Translations under genes and position numbers: made by a program
Shown here: positions 17,359 to 25,133 of the stretch, in pieces
Layout: every line of letters begins with the position of its first letter
Numbering within the stretch: the stretch's first letter is position 1
From: Plectonema radiosum NIES-515
Lineage (GTDB): Bacteria; Cyanobacteriota; Cyanobacteriia; Cyanobacteriales; Nostocaceae
Reading direction: 5' to 3'
Length of the DNA: 64,000 nt
Assembly: GCF_025753815.1 (NCBI RefSeq)
Contig: NZ_JAOWRF010000211.1
Coordinates: forward strand, 1 to 64,000
The notes under the pieces: model-generated
What the model saw: the letters and a program-made list of their open reading frames with translations, nothing else
Database searches by the model: none
What the model was told of the DNA's origin: nothing

Positions 17359-18177
17359 TTATTTAATAAAATTATCAGTTTTTTGTCTATTCCCGCATAC
17401 ATTTATATCTTGATTCTGGTTATTGTATTCATCGATTAAACATAAGTTACGAATTTCGTAAATTTCTAGTTGATCGGCGCGGACGCTATAAATTGCTTTT
17501 TGCAGAACAGTGGTATTATCAACTTGTGGATAAGCAAAAGAATCTACCGCACGGACAAGTAAATCTTTATTAAAAGGAGTTACTATTGTTCTATTGTCAG
17601 CTTGTTTTTTTTGAATCAGGTCGGCTACCATCCCAACTCGCCATTTACCCAAACCAATTTTTTCTGGTGGATAAACTCGCTTAATAACTAACTGTCCGGA
17701 AATATTTTGACTGGGGTTATTATAAAAAACTTCTGGTGGTGTCATTTCTGCAATTTTACTTAAGAAACCTTTGCGGAAATCTTCAGATAAAGCAAAACTG
17801 GCTATCCAACTGGTGGTGCTAATTTTTTTGCTACCCCCTCGTGAAGTTTGAATTGATATTCCTGCATCTGCTTGAGGTTGTGTGACTTCTTCGATAGATT
17901 GCGGTGGTAGTTTTCCCGACCAATTAAACATTGATGTCATCGTTTTACTGACGAATTGTTTCATTGCTTCAGGTTCTCTTTCCGCATCAGTAACATTTGC
18001 TGGTTTCCCATCTATCAGTTGGACAAAGTTGGGAGGTTTTTTTGAACTGAGTTGGCGAATATTTATGCCTTGAAATATTAATAAAAATATAGCTGAGAGA
18101 TGCAAACTAAAAGTAGCGATCGCAAAAATTGTTAAAATACTTCCTGTTCGTTGTCTTTTCTCCAGTAAACGTACCAT
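17359..18177 (-). CDS. VirB8/TraE-like inner-membrane protein, copy 1
   Basis: A 272-residue protein with one N-terminal membrane helix (about residues 14-37, ILTIFAIATFSLHLSAIFLL) and a periplasmic remainder. It is a paralogue of the next gene downstream, and about 50 residues longer mainly through an insert around residues 95-150 and a polar tail ending in NQNQDINVCGNRQ. The shared PNFVQLIDGKP and FVSKTMTSMFNWS blocks mark the common periplasmic domain. It follows the VirB6-like gene by 24 bases, which implies co-transcription. A VirB8 role is inferred from context and architecture. Confidence 0.5.
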   Translation of the reverse strand: MVRLLEKRQRTGSILTIFAIATFSLHLSAIFLLIFQGINIRQLSSKKPPNFVQLIDGKPANVTDAEREPEAMKQFVSKTMTSMFNWSGKLPPQSIEEVTQPQADAGISIQTSRGGSKKISTTSWIASFALSEDFRKGFLSKIAEMTPPEVFYNNPSQNISGQLVIKRVYPPEKIGLGKWRVGMVADLIQKKQADNRTIVTPFNKDLLVRAVDSFAYPQVDNTTVLQKAIYSVRADQLEIYEIRNLCLIDEYNNQNQDINVCGNRQKTDNFIK

Positions 18178-18201
18178 TTAGTCATCCCCCTTACTTGAGA
18201 T

Positions 18202-19251
18202 TTATACCCTCTCCTTCACCCACGAAGCCGTATTGTTAATAGCACTAAAGACTGCAAATCCCCCAGCAGCAGCTACAAATAAAGATACAATCGGGGCTAA
18301 AATTCCCAGAAAAATTATAAACCACATTAAGTCTGGATCGGCATTCACATCTTGTCCCGGTCCATTAACAATAACTGCGGCAGTTAATCCGGCAATAATA
18401 TTAAATGAAATCTTAGAAATTCCTATCGATAAAAAGCCAGTCAGCCATGCAAAAATGGGTTTACCAGCTACAGGTAGTAAAGATGCACCCACAGCTAACG
18501 GTCCCAAAGCTGCTATCAGCAACATTGTCGCTTCTATCAAATTTTGGAAAGCATATTGCAATGAAACTAAAAAGTTTTTAATACTAATTTGGACTGTAGA
18601 ACCTAAGAAAGAATCAAATGAATTTTCGGAGATGCTAGCTGTATTATATGTAATATTATTTACTTTATTTTCTAGTCTATCTATCCAAGGTTTATCACCG
18701 TATAAATTTCTATATTCCACCCAAAGGGTGTCAGCTTTTTCCTTAGCTTTCACAAAGCATTGATTTTGTTGCTCACCAGTTAGTGACTGACAAGGACGCA
18801 ATAAAGAACCGGCTATTTCTTCACCTACAGTCATATTCAGTGCTTGCTGATAAGTTTGATTAGCGTCTGCTGTTGTGACTACTTGCTGATTCACCGTATT
18901 CAGAAAATTCCTTACTCCTAATGTTAAATTGGACAATACAGTGCCGTTTCCGGAATTAGTTAATAGTATCACTACTACAAAAGGCCAAATTAAAGCTGAT
19001 ATTGGACGAGAATAATCGCTATTTATAGCATCTTGTAGCCACTGTACCATAAAAAACAGTAGGGTTCCTACGGCAAAAAAGACACCCAGATTTGTGATCG
19101 CTCCATATAAATTATTAATAGTATCATTTTGTAATAAATCTACCCATTGTTTATCCCAACCTTCGGCAATACTTCTAGCAGTTGTGGCTCCATTACCGAG
19201 AACATCATTTATACCGATTTGAATTAATAAAGTTGGGAAAATATCTTTCAT
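18202..19251 (-). CDS. VirB6/TrbL-like polytopic inner-membrane protein
   Basis: A 349-residue protein with about five to six membrane helices: residues ~50-70 (GAITNLGVFFAVGTLLFFMV), ~82-100 (ISALIWPFVVVILL), ~235-262, ~265-292 and ~310-340. Between the second and third helix is a ~120-residue soluble loop (about 105-225) with three cysteines. This layout matches VirB6/TrbL/TraG-N type channel components of type IV secretion systems. No catalytic motif is expected. The C-terminal PIVSLFVAAAGGFAVFSAIN is glycine-rich as in many VirB6 proteins. The call relies on topology and gene order. Confidence 0.55.
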   Translation of the reverse strand: MKDIFPTLLIQIGINDVLGNGATTARSIAEGWDKQWVDLLQNDTINNLYGAITNLGVFFAVGTLLFFMVQWLQDAINSDYSRPISALIWPFVVVILLTNSGNGTVLSNLTLGVRNFLNTVNQQVVTTADANQTYQQALNMTVGEEIAGSLLRPCQSLTGEQQNQCFVKAKEKADTLWVEYRNLYGDKPWIDRLENKVNNITYNTASISENSFDSFLGSTVQISIKNFLVSLQYAFQNLIEATMLLIAALGPLAVGASLLPVAGKPIFAWLTGFLSIGISKISFNIIAGLTAAVIVNGPGQDVNADPDLMWFIIFLGILAPIVSLFVAAAGGFAVFSAINNTASWVKERV

Positions 19252-19324
19252 TTCTATAGCTTTCCTTTAAAAGGAAGTTAAGGCTCAATTAAATTATGTA
19301 TGATAAGTGTAAATAAAGGTTTCT

Positions 19325-19382
19325 CGTAGTCAGGGCTTCAGCCCTTAAAAAGGAAGATTTGAGCGGTAAACCGCTCACTACG
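19325..19382. repeat. 58-bp composite hairpin repeat
   Basis: Outer arms CGTAGT (19325-19330) and ACTACG (19377-19382) enclose two hairpins: AGGGCT/AGCCCT (19332-19345) and GAGCGGT/ACCGCTC (19361-19376). A degenerate relative lies at 24994-25046. It fills part of the 157-base gap between VirB5-like and VirB6-like genes. Confidence 0.65.
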
Positions 19383-19408
19383 TAAGAATACGTTATTAAT
19401 CATGATTT

Positions 19409-20209
19409 TTAGTTGTTAACTTTTCTGCCAAACAAATCTGCTTGAGAAGTGGTTCGCAAAAGTCGCGCTGCTTCTGCGGATGCATCTACTCTTCGAGCAC
19501 GATTTGTATCTTCTATTTGTTGAGAAAGACTTGCGAGATTTAAGTTAGAGTATTGCAAAGATTGATTTGTCTGTATTGTTTGACCAAGTGTTTCGGCTAC
19601 AATTTTTACTTGTTCGCGTTGAATTTTAGTTTGTTGGTATTGTAAATTGGTTTGCTCGCGGATACCAAGCAGTTGTCCTACTTGTCCTGCAAGTGAAGCA
19701 TTACTCGCAATTTTAGCAATTTGATCTTGAATATCATTGAGAAAAGTTTGCTGATTTTCGTCTAGGTCTTCCTTAAACACACCAATATTTTCTAGTCTGT
19801 TTTCAGTATCTTGTAACTTTGTTTTTGACCGAAGTTGACCATTTATACCCAATACACCTGCGGCTGAACTACGAGTAATTAAACGATTTATTTCATTACT
19901 AACTAAAGTTGAACGTACCACAGGATTATTTTCAAACTTACCTGATAGAGAGTTGAGAAATATATCACTAGTAACTCTTTCTCCAGCGTCAACAGGATTA
20001 GGTATACTCAATTCTCCTGTTGCACCAGTAATGGCATTTTGAGATTGAAATTCTACAGGTTTTAAACTGTCGTTTACATTATTTGTTAAATAATTTTGTA
20101 AATCTGTAGAATATGATTGAAAATCAGTCCAAACTTTGCCTAGTTGGGCTGTTGCTGGTAGGATGATGAGGAATGATAGAGAAAGTGTCAAAAGGGTGAT
20201 TTTTTTCAT
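19409..20209 (-). CDS. VirB5/TrbJ-like secreted coiled-coil protein
   Basis: A 266-residue protein with a clear signal peptide (MKKITLLTLSLSFLIILPAT, cleavage near AQA/QLG). The C-terminal half (about residues 140-250) is rich in Gln, Glu and Leu, consistent with long alpha helices or a coiled coil (NLQYQQTKIQREQVKIVAET). VirB5/TrbJ proteins are exported, mostly helical minor components of the pilus or channel, and the position after the VirB4 gene is right for one. There is no sequence motif to prove it. The region around residues 75-130 resembles a mixed, less regular domain. Confidence 0.5.
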   Translation of the reverse strand: MKKITLLTLSLSFLIILPATAQLGKVWTDFQSYSTDLQNYLTNNVNDSLKPVEFQSQNAITGATGELSIPNPVDAGERVTSDIFLNSLSGKFENNPVVRSTLVSNEINRLITRSSAAGVLGINGQLRSKTKLQDTENRLENIGVFKEDLDENQQTFLNDIQDQIAKIASNASLAGQVGQLLGIREQTNLQYQQTKIQREQVKIVAETLGQTIQTNQSLQYSNLNLASLSQQIEDTNRARRVDASAEAARLLRTTSQADLFGRKVNN

Positions 20210-20296
20210 AGGTCTGAATCGTGAAAAAATATCTAGAAATTATATAGGAATTTTGTACTTTATTTTATTAAGTACTTCAATCATATTAAAGGCAAA

Positions 20297-20421
20297 ACCT
20301 CTCCCTGACTTTGACTGGTGTCAAAGTCGTCCCTCCCCTACAAGGGGAGGGAAATATACTCCCCGTTATGGAGGAAATGTACTCCACCTTCCCTACAAGG
20401 GAAGCGGGTTGGGGGGTTAGG
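20297..20421. repeat. Dispersed hairpin-rich repeat block
   Basis: The 231-base gap between VirB4-like and VirB5-like genes holds three stem-loops: GACTTTGAC/GTCAAAGTC (20307-20328), CCCTCCCCT/AGGGGAGGG (20331-20351) and TTCCCT/AGGGAA near 20390-20403. A GGGTTGGGGGGTTAGGTC tail follows. It reads as a dispersed intergenic repeat rather than a gene. Confidence 0.6.
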
Positions 20422-20440
20422 TCTTTTTAAGATTGCCATG

Positions 20441-23185
20441 TTAACTACCACGTAATGAAGCCACTAACTGACGTGCAAATGTAGAAATTGCTTCATATTT
20501 ATCGCTGTGTTCTCGCATTATTTTACTCCGTGCAGCTTGTTCATTGGGGTTGTTAGCAACTACTGCTAATTGTTCGTAACCTGGATAATAGCGGCAAAAG
20601 GTATAAATACCGTTATTATCTAATAGCCATTGGCTATAAATGCCTTCTTTGCGAGGAAAGAAGCCTTCTGAAGCATTACGAGAAATAATTTCACGGGGAT
20701 ATTTTAATATTTGCATGAAACTATCGACGGCAACGGGTTGAATGCGTCCGATTAATCGTGTTGATAAGTTTTGTAAAATTTTCGATGCAGCTTTAGATTT
20801 GGCGATGGTATCGGGGTCTTGTGCTGATAAAATAACTCTAATTCCAGCTTTTGCACCATTGGCACAAATTCTGCCAACTAAGTCAGCAATTTGGTCAAAT
20901 TCAAATAGAATTGGTGCTTCATCAATGAAGAATATGGAAGCTGGACTGCTAAGTGCGCGTCGTAATGCTGCTGAATAGGCACTTAAAGATAGGATTGCTG
21001 CATCTTCATTATCTGAGAGGTTTCTCAAAGCAAAAACCAAAAGTTGTGCATCGGTGGGAAAGCTAGATGGTGCAGAAATCGATTGTCCGACACGACTAGA
21101 AAGCCAAAATCGCAAGCGCAATTGAATTTGACTTAAGGCATCTTCAACTCTGCCACTTACAGAATTAATTTGTAGATGTTCTGTTGTGCAAAAATAAAGA
21201 AAATCTCTTAATGTGGGGGTTTTCTGCCAAGCTGGAGTGCCAAATCCCCCTGCAATTGCGATTCGATATCGCTCTTTTATCCCTTCATCAGCAAAGAAAG
21301 CTGTTAAAGCCAAATTAAGAAGCGATCGCACGGTTTGCGATAACAGTGGATTTTCTGTAGATGAGCCTAAAACCATTGTCATTAAGGCTGATTCTAAAAA
21401 GGCAGTATAATCGAGCAGACGATCGCGCTGTTGTTCTGGATCTAGCGATCGCAAGTCTGGCTGCTCAAATAAGTTATTCGATTGTTTAGAAATATCAAAA
21501 TATGCTCCACTATCCTCCATAAACTCTGTATAGTCGGTGAAGGTAGATGTACCATCTGGTTTGGGGAAATCTAACGCCACTACCGGAATACCATGCGCCA
21601 AAGCTTGAGTTAATATTCCTGACACCAATACTGATTTACCAGCACGAGTTGTTGCGAACAGCGCTAAATTTTTATGCTCGTTAAATAAATCTAAATATAC
21701 GGGTGTTCCTCCCTCTTCGGCAATCAATTCAAAACCTTGGCGATCGCCTACTTTCGTTAATACTAAAGGCATTAATCCGGGAACTTCACTTGTTAAATAC
21801 AACTGCCGACGGTTGAAGGGTTTTGCTAACAAACCTTCCCAAACTATCGGTAAAGTTTGCAGCCAAATTTTCCAAGCATATTCTGTTTCTCTAATTACCC
21901 TTGCTGGACGTTGAAAACAGTTTTCAATATATCTTGTTGCTTCGTCTAATTTCTCCACACTTGGACGATGTACAAAAATCGCTATCCCCGTATAAATAGG
22001 TACTGCACCTTCATATAATTGTTCTTGTGCTGCAACGGATTTTCTTAATTTTAATTGAGCGTTGACATCAATAGTTCGGCTTTTTTCTTGAGCCATTGTT
22101 GCTGTCACATTCGACTGCTTCAGCACTCTTTGCAAAGTGTTTTTTACTATTGCTGGATTTGCCGCAGTTAACTCACAAAAAATCTCTGTATCAACAACTG
22201 TTTCTCTTGCTAACAATTCCCATAAATAGCGCAGTTGAGAAGATTTATTCTGCCAACCGCCAGGTTTTTCTAAAAATGTTAATGCACCAATATAATTATT
22301 CTTAACATGAACCCACGAGCGATCGGCACAAGGTACACTAGATTCCATCAGCAAAGTTGTACTGTGGATATTATCTACAAGTAATTTGGTACTAGCTAAA
22401 TCTGAATAACCTTCTTCGTGCAGTCCATTTTCATCTAAAGTCATTAATTGGGGAATATCTATCGGTGGAGTATCATTAAATCTTCTCCAGATTTCTCCCC
22501 AAAGTTCCTCACTAGTTAATGGCTTAACATCCAACGCCATTTGATTAGATAAAATTTGTTCCCAGCGACAAAAACCTTGTATGTAAGCATTGCTCACAAT
22601 GGTTTCTATACGCTGATTTTCAACTTCTGCCATATCTCCTTTGAATTTCAACCACCACAATTCAGCTTTGACTAAAAGCTTTTCTATCGAATCATCTGTA
22701 TTGGTGGAGTTTGGTTCTACGGTATAAGTGACATAAATTTTGAGAAATTTAGGTTTGCGAATACCAGAAGCAGTAAGTTCTTTTGTTCTTGCTCTTTCCG
22801 CCATTAACAAGTATTTTATATCTTTTGATGGCGTTTTTTTGATAATTGAGTTTAGTTCTTTTTGTCGCTTTTCATCGGAACTAAAAGAACTCAAATGAAA
22901 GGTTATTCTTTCATTGCCGGGAATGTCTTTTAAACCAGATTCAATATTATTAACAATTACATCTATTTGGTCTGTTCTTAAAGTTGTATGAATACCTCGA
23001 CATTCAAAACCAAAAACAAAGCAAAATCTATTTTTTTGAGTTCCCTTTGTCAAAAGATAAGCACCTATATCACGTCCACCAAGTGAGATTCGCAACATTG
23101 TCGCTAGGTGTAAAGCATCTTCAAATGGTGTTAATCTCTCACTACCTGCGACGCCGACGCTTTGTTTTCCGATTTTTTGCTTCAT
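20441..23185 (-). CDS. VirB4/TraC-like conjugation ATPase
   Basis: A 914-residue ATPase from the chosen ATG at 23185; a start at 23248 would extend into the upstream gene. The Walker A segment is ATTRAGKS (about residues 511-518), with alanine in place of the usual first glycine. Walker B is IFFIDEAP (about 751-758), followed by the sensor region GIRVILSAQD. The large N-terminal domain (about 1-480) and C-terminal RecA-like domain are the VirB4/TraC arrangement. VirB4 powers assembly of type IV secretion systems at the inner membrane. The start overlaps the VirB3-like gene by 44 bases, so they are translationally coupled. This is the most secure member of the cluster. Confidence 0.8.
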   Translation of the reverse strand: MKQKIGKQSVGVAGSERLTPFEDALHLATMLRISLGGRDIGAYLLTKGTQKNRFCFVFGFECRGIHTTLRTDQIDVIVNNIESGLKDIPGNERITFHLSSFSSDEKRQKELNSIIKKTPSKDIKYLLMAERARTKELTASGIRKPKFLKIYVTYTVEPNSTNTDDSIEKLLVKAELWWLKFKGDMAEVENQRIETIVSNAYIQGFCRWEQILSNQMALDVKPLTSEELWGEIWRRFNDTPPIDIPQLMTLDENGLHEEGYSDLASTKLLVDNIHSTTLLMESSVPCADRSWVHVKNNYIGALTFLEKPGGWQNKSSQLRYLWELLARETVVDTEIFCELTAANPAIVKNTLQRVLKQSNVTATMAQEKSRTIDVNAQLKLRKSVAAQEQLYEGAVPIYTGIAIFVHRPSVEKLDEATRYIENCFQRPARVIRETEYAWKIWLQTLPIVWEGLLAKPFNRRQLYLTSEVPGLMPLVLTKVGDRQGFELIAEEGGTPVYLDLFNEHKNLALFATTRAGKSVLVSGILTQALAHGIPVVALDFPKPDGTSTFTDYTEFMEDSGAYFDISKQSNNLFEQPDLRSLDPEQQRDRLLDYTAFLESALMTMVLGSSTENPLLSQTVRSLLNLALTAFFADEGIKERYRIAIAGGFGTPAWQKTPTLRDFLYFCTTEHLQINSVSGRVEDALSQIQLRLRFWLSSRVGQSISAPSSFPTDAQLLVFALRNLSDNEDAAILSLSAYSAALRRALSSPASIFFIDEAPILFEFDQIADLVGRICANGAKAGIRVILSAQDPDTIAKSKAASKILQNLSTRLIGRIQPVAVDSFMQILKYPREIISRNASEGFFPRKEGIYSQWLLDNNGIYTFCRYYPGYEQLAVVANNPNEQAARSKIMREHSDKYEAISTFARQLVASLRGS

Positions 23186-23510
23186 GGTTAACGAATAGTA
23201 TGCTTTGATAACGAGCAAAGCCTCTAGTCCAAGCAGGAACACCAACAAATTTACTTAAAAAACGCCAACTCCTACCACCTGTTAATATCCACCAAGTTGC
23301 CATTCCCCAAATAGTAATTAGTACCGTCCACAACCATTTTTGAAAGTCGTCTGGAAAAATTCCCCCAAAAATTCCATTGATGATAAAATAAGCTGCTAAG
23401 GCAATAAGCGTCCAAGGAAGGACTTGATCGGCGGGAATTGGTCCTAATGAAGGTTGGCTTCCTAAAATTTGATTGACTGGACGAAAGTCTTTTTCTTTGT
23501 CTTGAGTCAT
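23142..23510 (-). CDS. VirB3/TrbD-like small membrane protein
   Basis: A 122-residue protein with two close membrane helices (about residues 31-52 and 60-78: TLIALAAYFIINGIFGGIF and LWTVLITIWGMATWWIL). A cytoplasmic tail ends in the strongly basic KNRKTKRRRRR. Size, two-helix hairpin and position directly before VirB4 match VirB3/TrbD/TraL, which in some systems is fused to VirB4. The start at 23510 follows a GAAAA-rich region without a strong ribosome binding site. The overlap with the VirB4 gene supports coupled expression. Confidence 0.6.
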   Translation of the reverse strand: MTQDKEKDFRPVNQILGSQPSLGPIPADQVLPWTLIALAAYFIINGIFGGIFPDDFQKWLWTVLITIWGMATWWILTGGRSWRFLSKFVGVPAWTRGFARYQSILFVNHEAKNRKTKRRRRR

Positions 23511-23549
23511 GGAAAATTTTTCAGCTTTTTTTCATTTTATCTAAATAAA

Positions 23550-24176
23550 TTATGGAGTACTATTAGGAGTGCCAATTACAAAGCCTGTGAGAACATCAGC
23601 AATTGTGACAGCGACAACTACTAATAAGGGAGTTCTAGCGATAGTTTGCCAATCTTCATCTTTGCGAACTGCATTAATAACACCAATCAAAGAAACTGCT
23701 ATGTAAAGTAGGTAAAGTGCTCGCAACACGTTGAATATTAAACTAACTGCTTGGGTGCCATTGTTTGCTCCTGCATCTCCAGTTGTGGTTAGAGTCTGTT
23801 TAAAGAAATCTTCGGCTTTCTTAAAAAATTGGGCTTGTGCGGGAACTGCAAAATAGTCTAACCAAAATAAACTCAGGACGATGGCTACTGCTAAGATTTG
23901 TAACAATATAAGCGATCGCCTGGGTAGATGAATCTGCTGCCCAATTTGCTGTATAGTTATTGTGATTAAACTACCTACAAGTAGACAAAAAAGCAGGATA
24001 GGGCTTTTCAGGCTGATAACGCTTATAAATACTGCACAAGCAATCAAAAATGGAACAGATGAAATCAGCCGAGAACGCCAGTATTCGACTGTTCCTGTCA
24101 ATTGACGAGATATTTTGCTCGCACTACTAGTCAAGGTTTTGAGAAAAATTATCTCATGAATACTTTGTCTGGACAT
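23550..24176 (-). CDS. VirB2/TrbC-like pilin candidate with long N-terminus
   Basis: A 208-residue protein from the chosen ATG at 24176; longer starts at 24215 and 24254 are possible. Two helices occur in the N-terminal half. The second ends in LDYFAVPAQAQFFKKAED, an AQA-type signal-peptidase site. After it come about 85 residues with two helices (LIFNVLRALYLLYIAVSLIG and LLVVVAVTIADVLTGFVIG) separated by a basic loop (NAVRKDEDWQTIAR). That processed part has the VirB2/TrbC pilin layout. The N-terminal extension of about 100 residues with its own helices is unusual for a pilin. As first gene of the cluster it holds the expected position. The call is inference. Confidence 0.5.
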   Translation of the reverse strand: MSRQSIHEIIFLKTLTSSASKISRQLTGTVEYWRSRLISSVPFLIACAVFISVISLKSPILLFCLLVGSLITITIQQIGQQIHLPRRSLILLQILAVAIVLSLFWLDYFAVPAQAQFFKKAEDFFKQTLTTTGDAGANNGTQAVSLIFNVLRALYLLYIAVSLIGVINAVRKDEDWQTIARTPLLVVVAVTIADVLTGFVIGTPNSTP

Positions 24177-24283
24177 GAATTTTACTGTTACTGGCGACAA
24201 ACATATTTTATACATTATAGAAGAAGTAGCATAAAAATTATTCCTACTAGGCATAACTGCCAGTATTATAGTTAATTTATTCC

Positions 24284-24598
24284 ATGAGTTGCTGGATAAC
24301 TTCTGTCAAGCTGAAAAAAATCGCTTTCAGGGTTGTGAAAATTAATCAAACGATAAAAAAAGATACATTAATCAAGGTTGATGTCAAGTCTAAAATAGAT
24401 GCGATCGCCAAAAATCCCAAAAGACAACAACAGTTGTTTAAAATCTTCAAGGAGGGTAGTAAAATTGGTAAGGGTATCTGCCGCACAGTTGTCGATTCGC
24501 TTGGGGCGATCGCCAAAAATCGCAACACTCGAAACTTACATCTGGCACCTCGACGAAGCATGTTAAAAATTGTTCCTGATTATTCGGCTTGGTTCTAG
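24284..24598 (+). CDS. Doubtful basic hypothetical protein, 104 aa
   Basis: An open frame for a 104-residue, very basic protein (many Lys and Arg, e.g. VKLKKIAFRVVKINQTIKKD). It diverges from the VirB2-like gene and has no evident ribosome binding site. The phrase DAIAKNPKRQ and AIAKNRNTRN arise from two HIP1-containing GCGATCGCCAAAAAT sequences (24401, 24507). A 71-codon frame exists on the other strand within it. I recognise no family and regard it as a weak candidate. Confidence 0.22.
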   Translation: MSCWITSVKLKKIAFRVVKINQTIKKDTLIKVDVKSKIDAIAKNPKRQQQLFKIFKEGSKIGKGICRTVVDSLGAIAKNRNTRNLHLAPRRSMLKIVPDYSAWF

Positions 24599-24807
24599 TC
24601 CGAGAGGGATTGTAAAGCCCTGTCTCATACCTAAACCAAATAATCAGACTAACAATATAGTTAAATAAATTCTAAATTTATATTGATTTTTACACTTAAA
24701 AATTAAAAGACGCGATACCCAAGCGTCTCTACAAAAGATATCTCCAGAGTCATACGTAGAGACGTTGCATGTGCCACGTCTAATCAAGGGTTTCGGGCAA
24801 CGCATAT

Positions 24808-24850
24808 AACAACGCTCTCCCCCGTCTTTAAAGACGGGTTTTATCCCTAT
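24808..24850. repeat. 43-bp dispersed hairpin repeat, copy 2
   Basis: Same element as at 7421-7463, in the same orientation, with one base of the palindrome arm lost (ACGGGT instead of ACGGGG). It lies in a 530-base geneless stretch (24599-25128) that holds almost only repeats. A partial copy of the next element precedes it at 24787-24806. Confidence 0.75.
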
Positions 24851-24870
24851 TAATTTGTGCAGATGTCTAA

Positions 24871-24913
24871 AGGGTTTCGGGTAACGCATAGTTAATTTTC
24901 GGAAATGCCTATT
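24871..24913 (+). repeat. 43-bp direct repeat, copy 1
   Basis: The sequence AGGGTTTCGGGTAACGCATA, then GTTAATTTTCGGAAATGCCT and ATT, is repeated at 25091-25133 with one base changed (AAC to AAA). A partial third copy is at 24787-24806. Confidence 0.85.
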
Positions 24914-24934
24914 AGACGTTTCCGAAAAAGAATG

Positions 24935-24960
24935 TAGAGACGTTAAATTTAACGTCTCTA
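24935..24960. repeat. 26-bp perfect palindrome
   Basis: TAGAGACGTTAAA meets its exact reverse complement TTTAACGTCTCTA. It is the most perfect member of the GAGACGTT/AACGTCTC family in this window. It lies between the two copies of the 43-base direct repeat. Confidence 0.85.
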
Positions 24961-24993
24961 AGTAGGAGAACTAAATTAAACTTCAGATCGGAG

Positions 24994-25046
24994 TAAGGAC
25001 TTTAGTCCTTAGAATGCTTTCCCAGAGGGATAAATCGCTCACTACG
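24994..25046. repeat. Composite hairpin repeat, relative of 19325-19382
   Basis: It contains AAGGACT/AGTCCTT (24995-25010), then GAGGGATAAATCGCTC (25025-25040) and ACTACG (25041-25046). This is the same modular plan as at 19325-19382 with diverged bases. Confidence 0.55.
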
Positions 25047-25090
25047 AACTCATATTTTATTTTATATTTAATTATGTCCACCTACTTACA

Positions 25091-25133
25091 AGGGTTTCGG
25101 GTAAAGCATAGTTAATTTTCGGAAATGCCTATT
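25091..25133 (+). repeat. 43-bp direct repeat, copy 2, supplying a stop codon
   Basis: It matches 24871-24913 at 42 of 43 bases. Its end lies across the 3' end of the carbamoyltransferase gene: the TAG stop (bases 25129-25131, read on the - strand) is inside the repeat. Confidence 0.85.

Noticed and set aside
18233-18763. 176-codon plus-strand ORF opposite the VirB6-like gene
   Set aside because: It lies wholly within the VirB6-like gene, which has convincing membrane topology and operon spacing. The antisense frame has no ribosome binding site.
24284-24598. Transcriptional regulator of the secretion-like cluster
   Set aside because: The basic 104-codon frame has no DNA-binding motif or ribosome binding site, and parts of it come from repeated HIP1-containing sequence.
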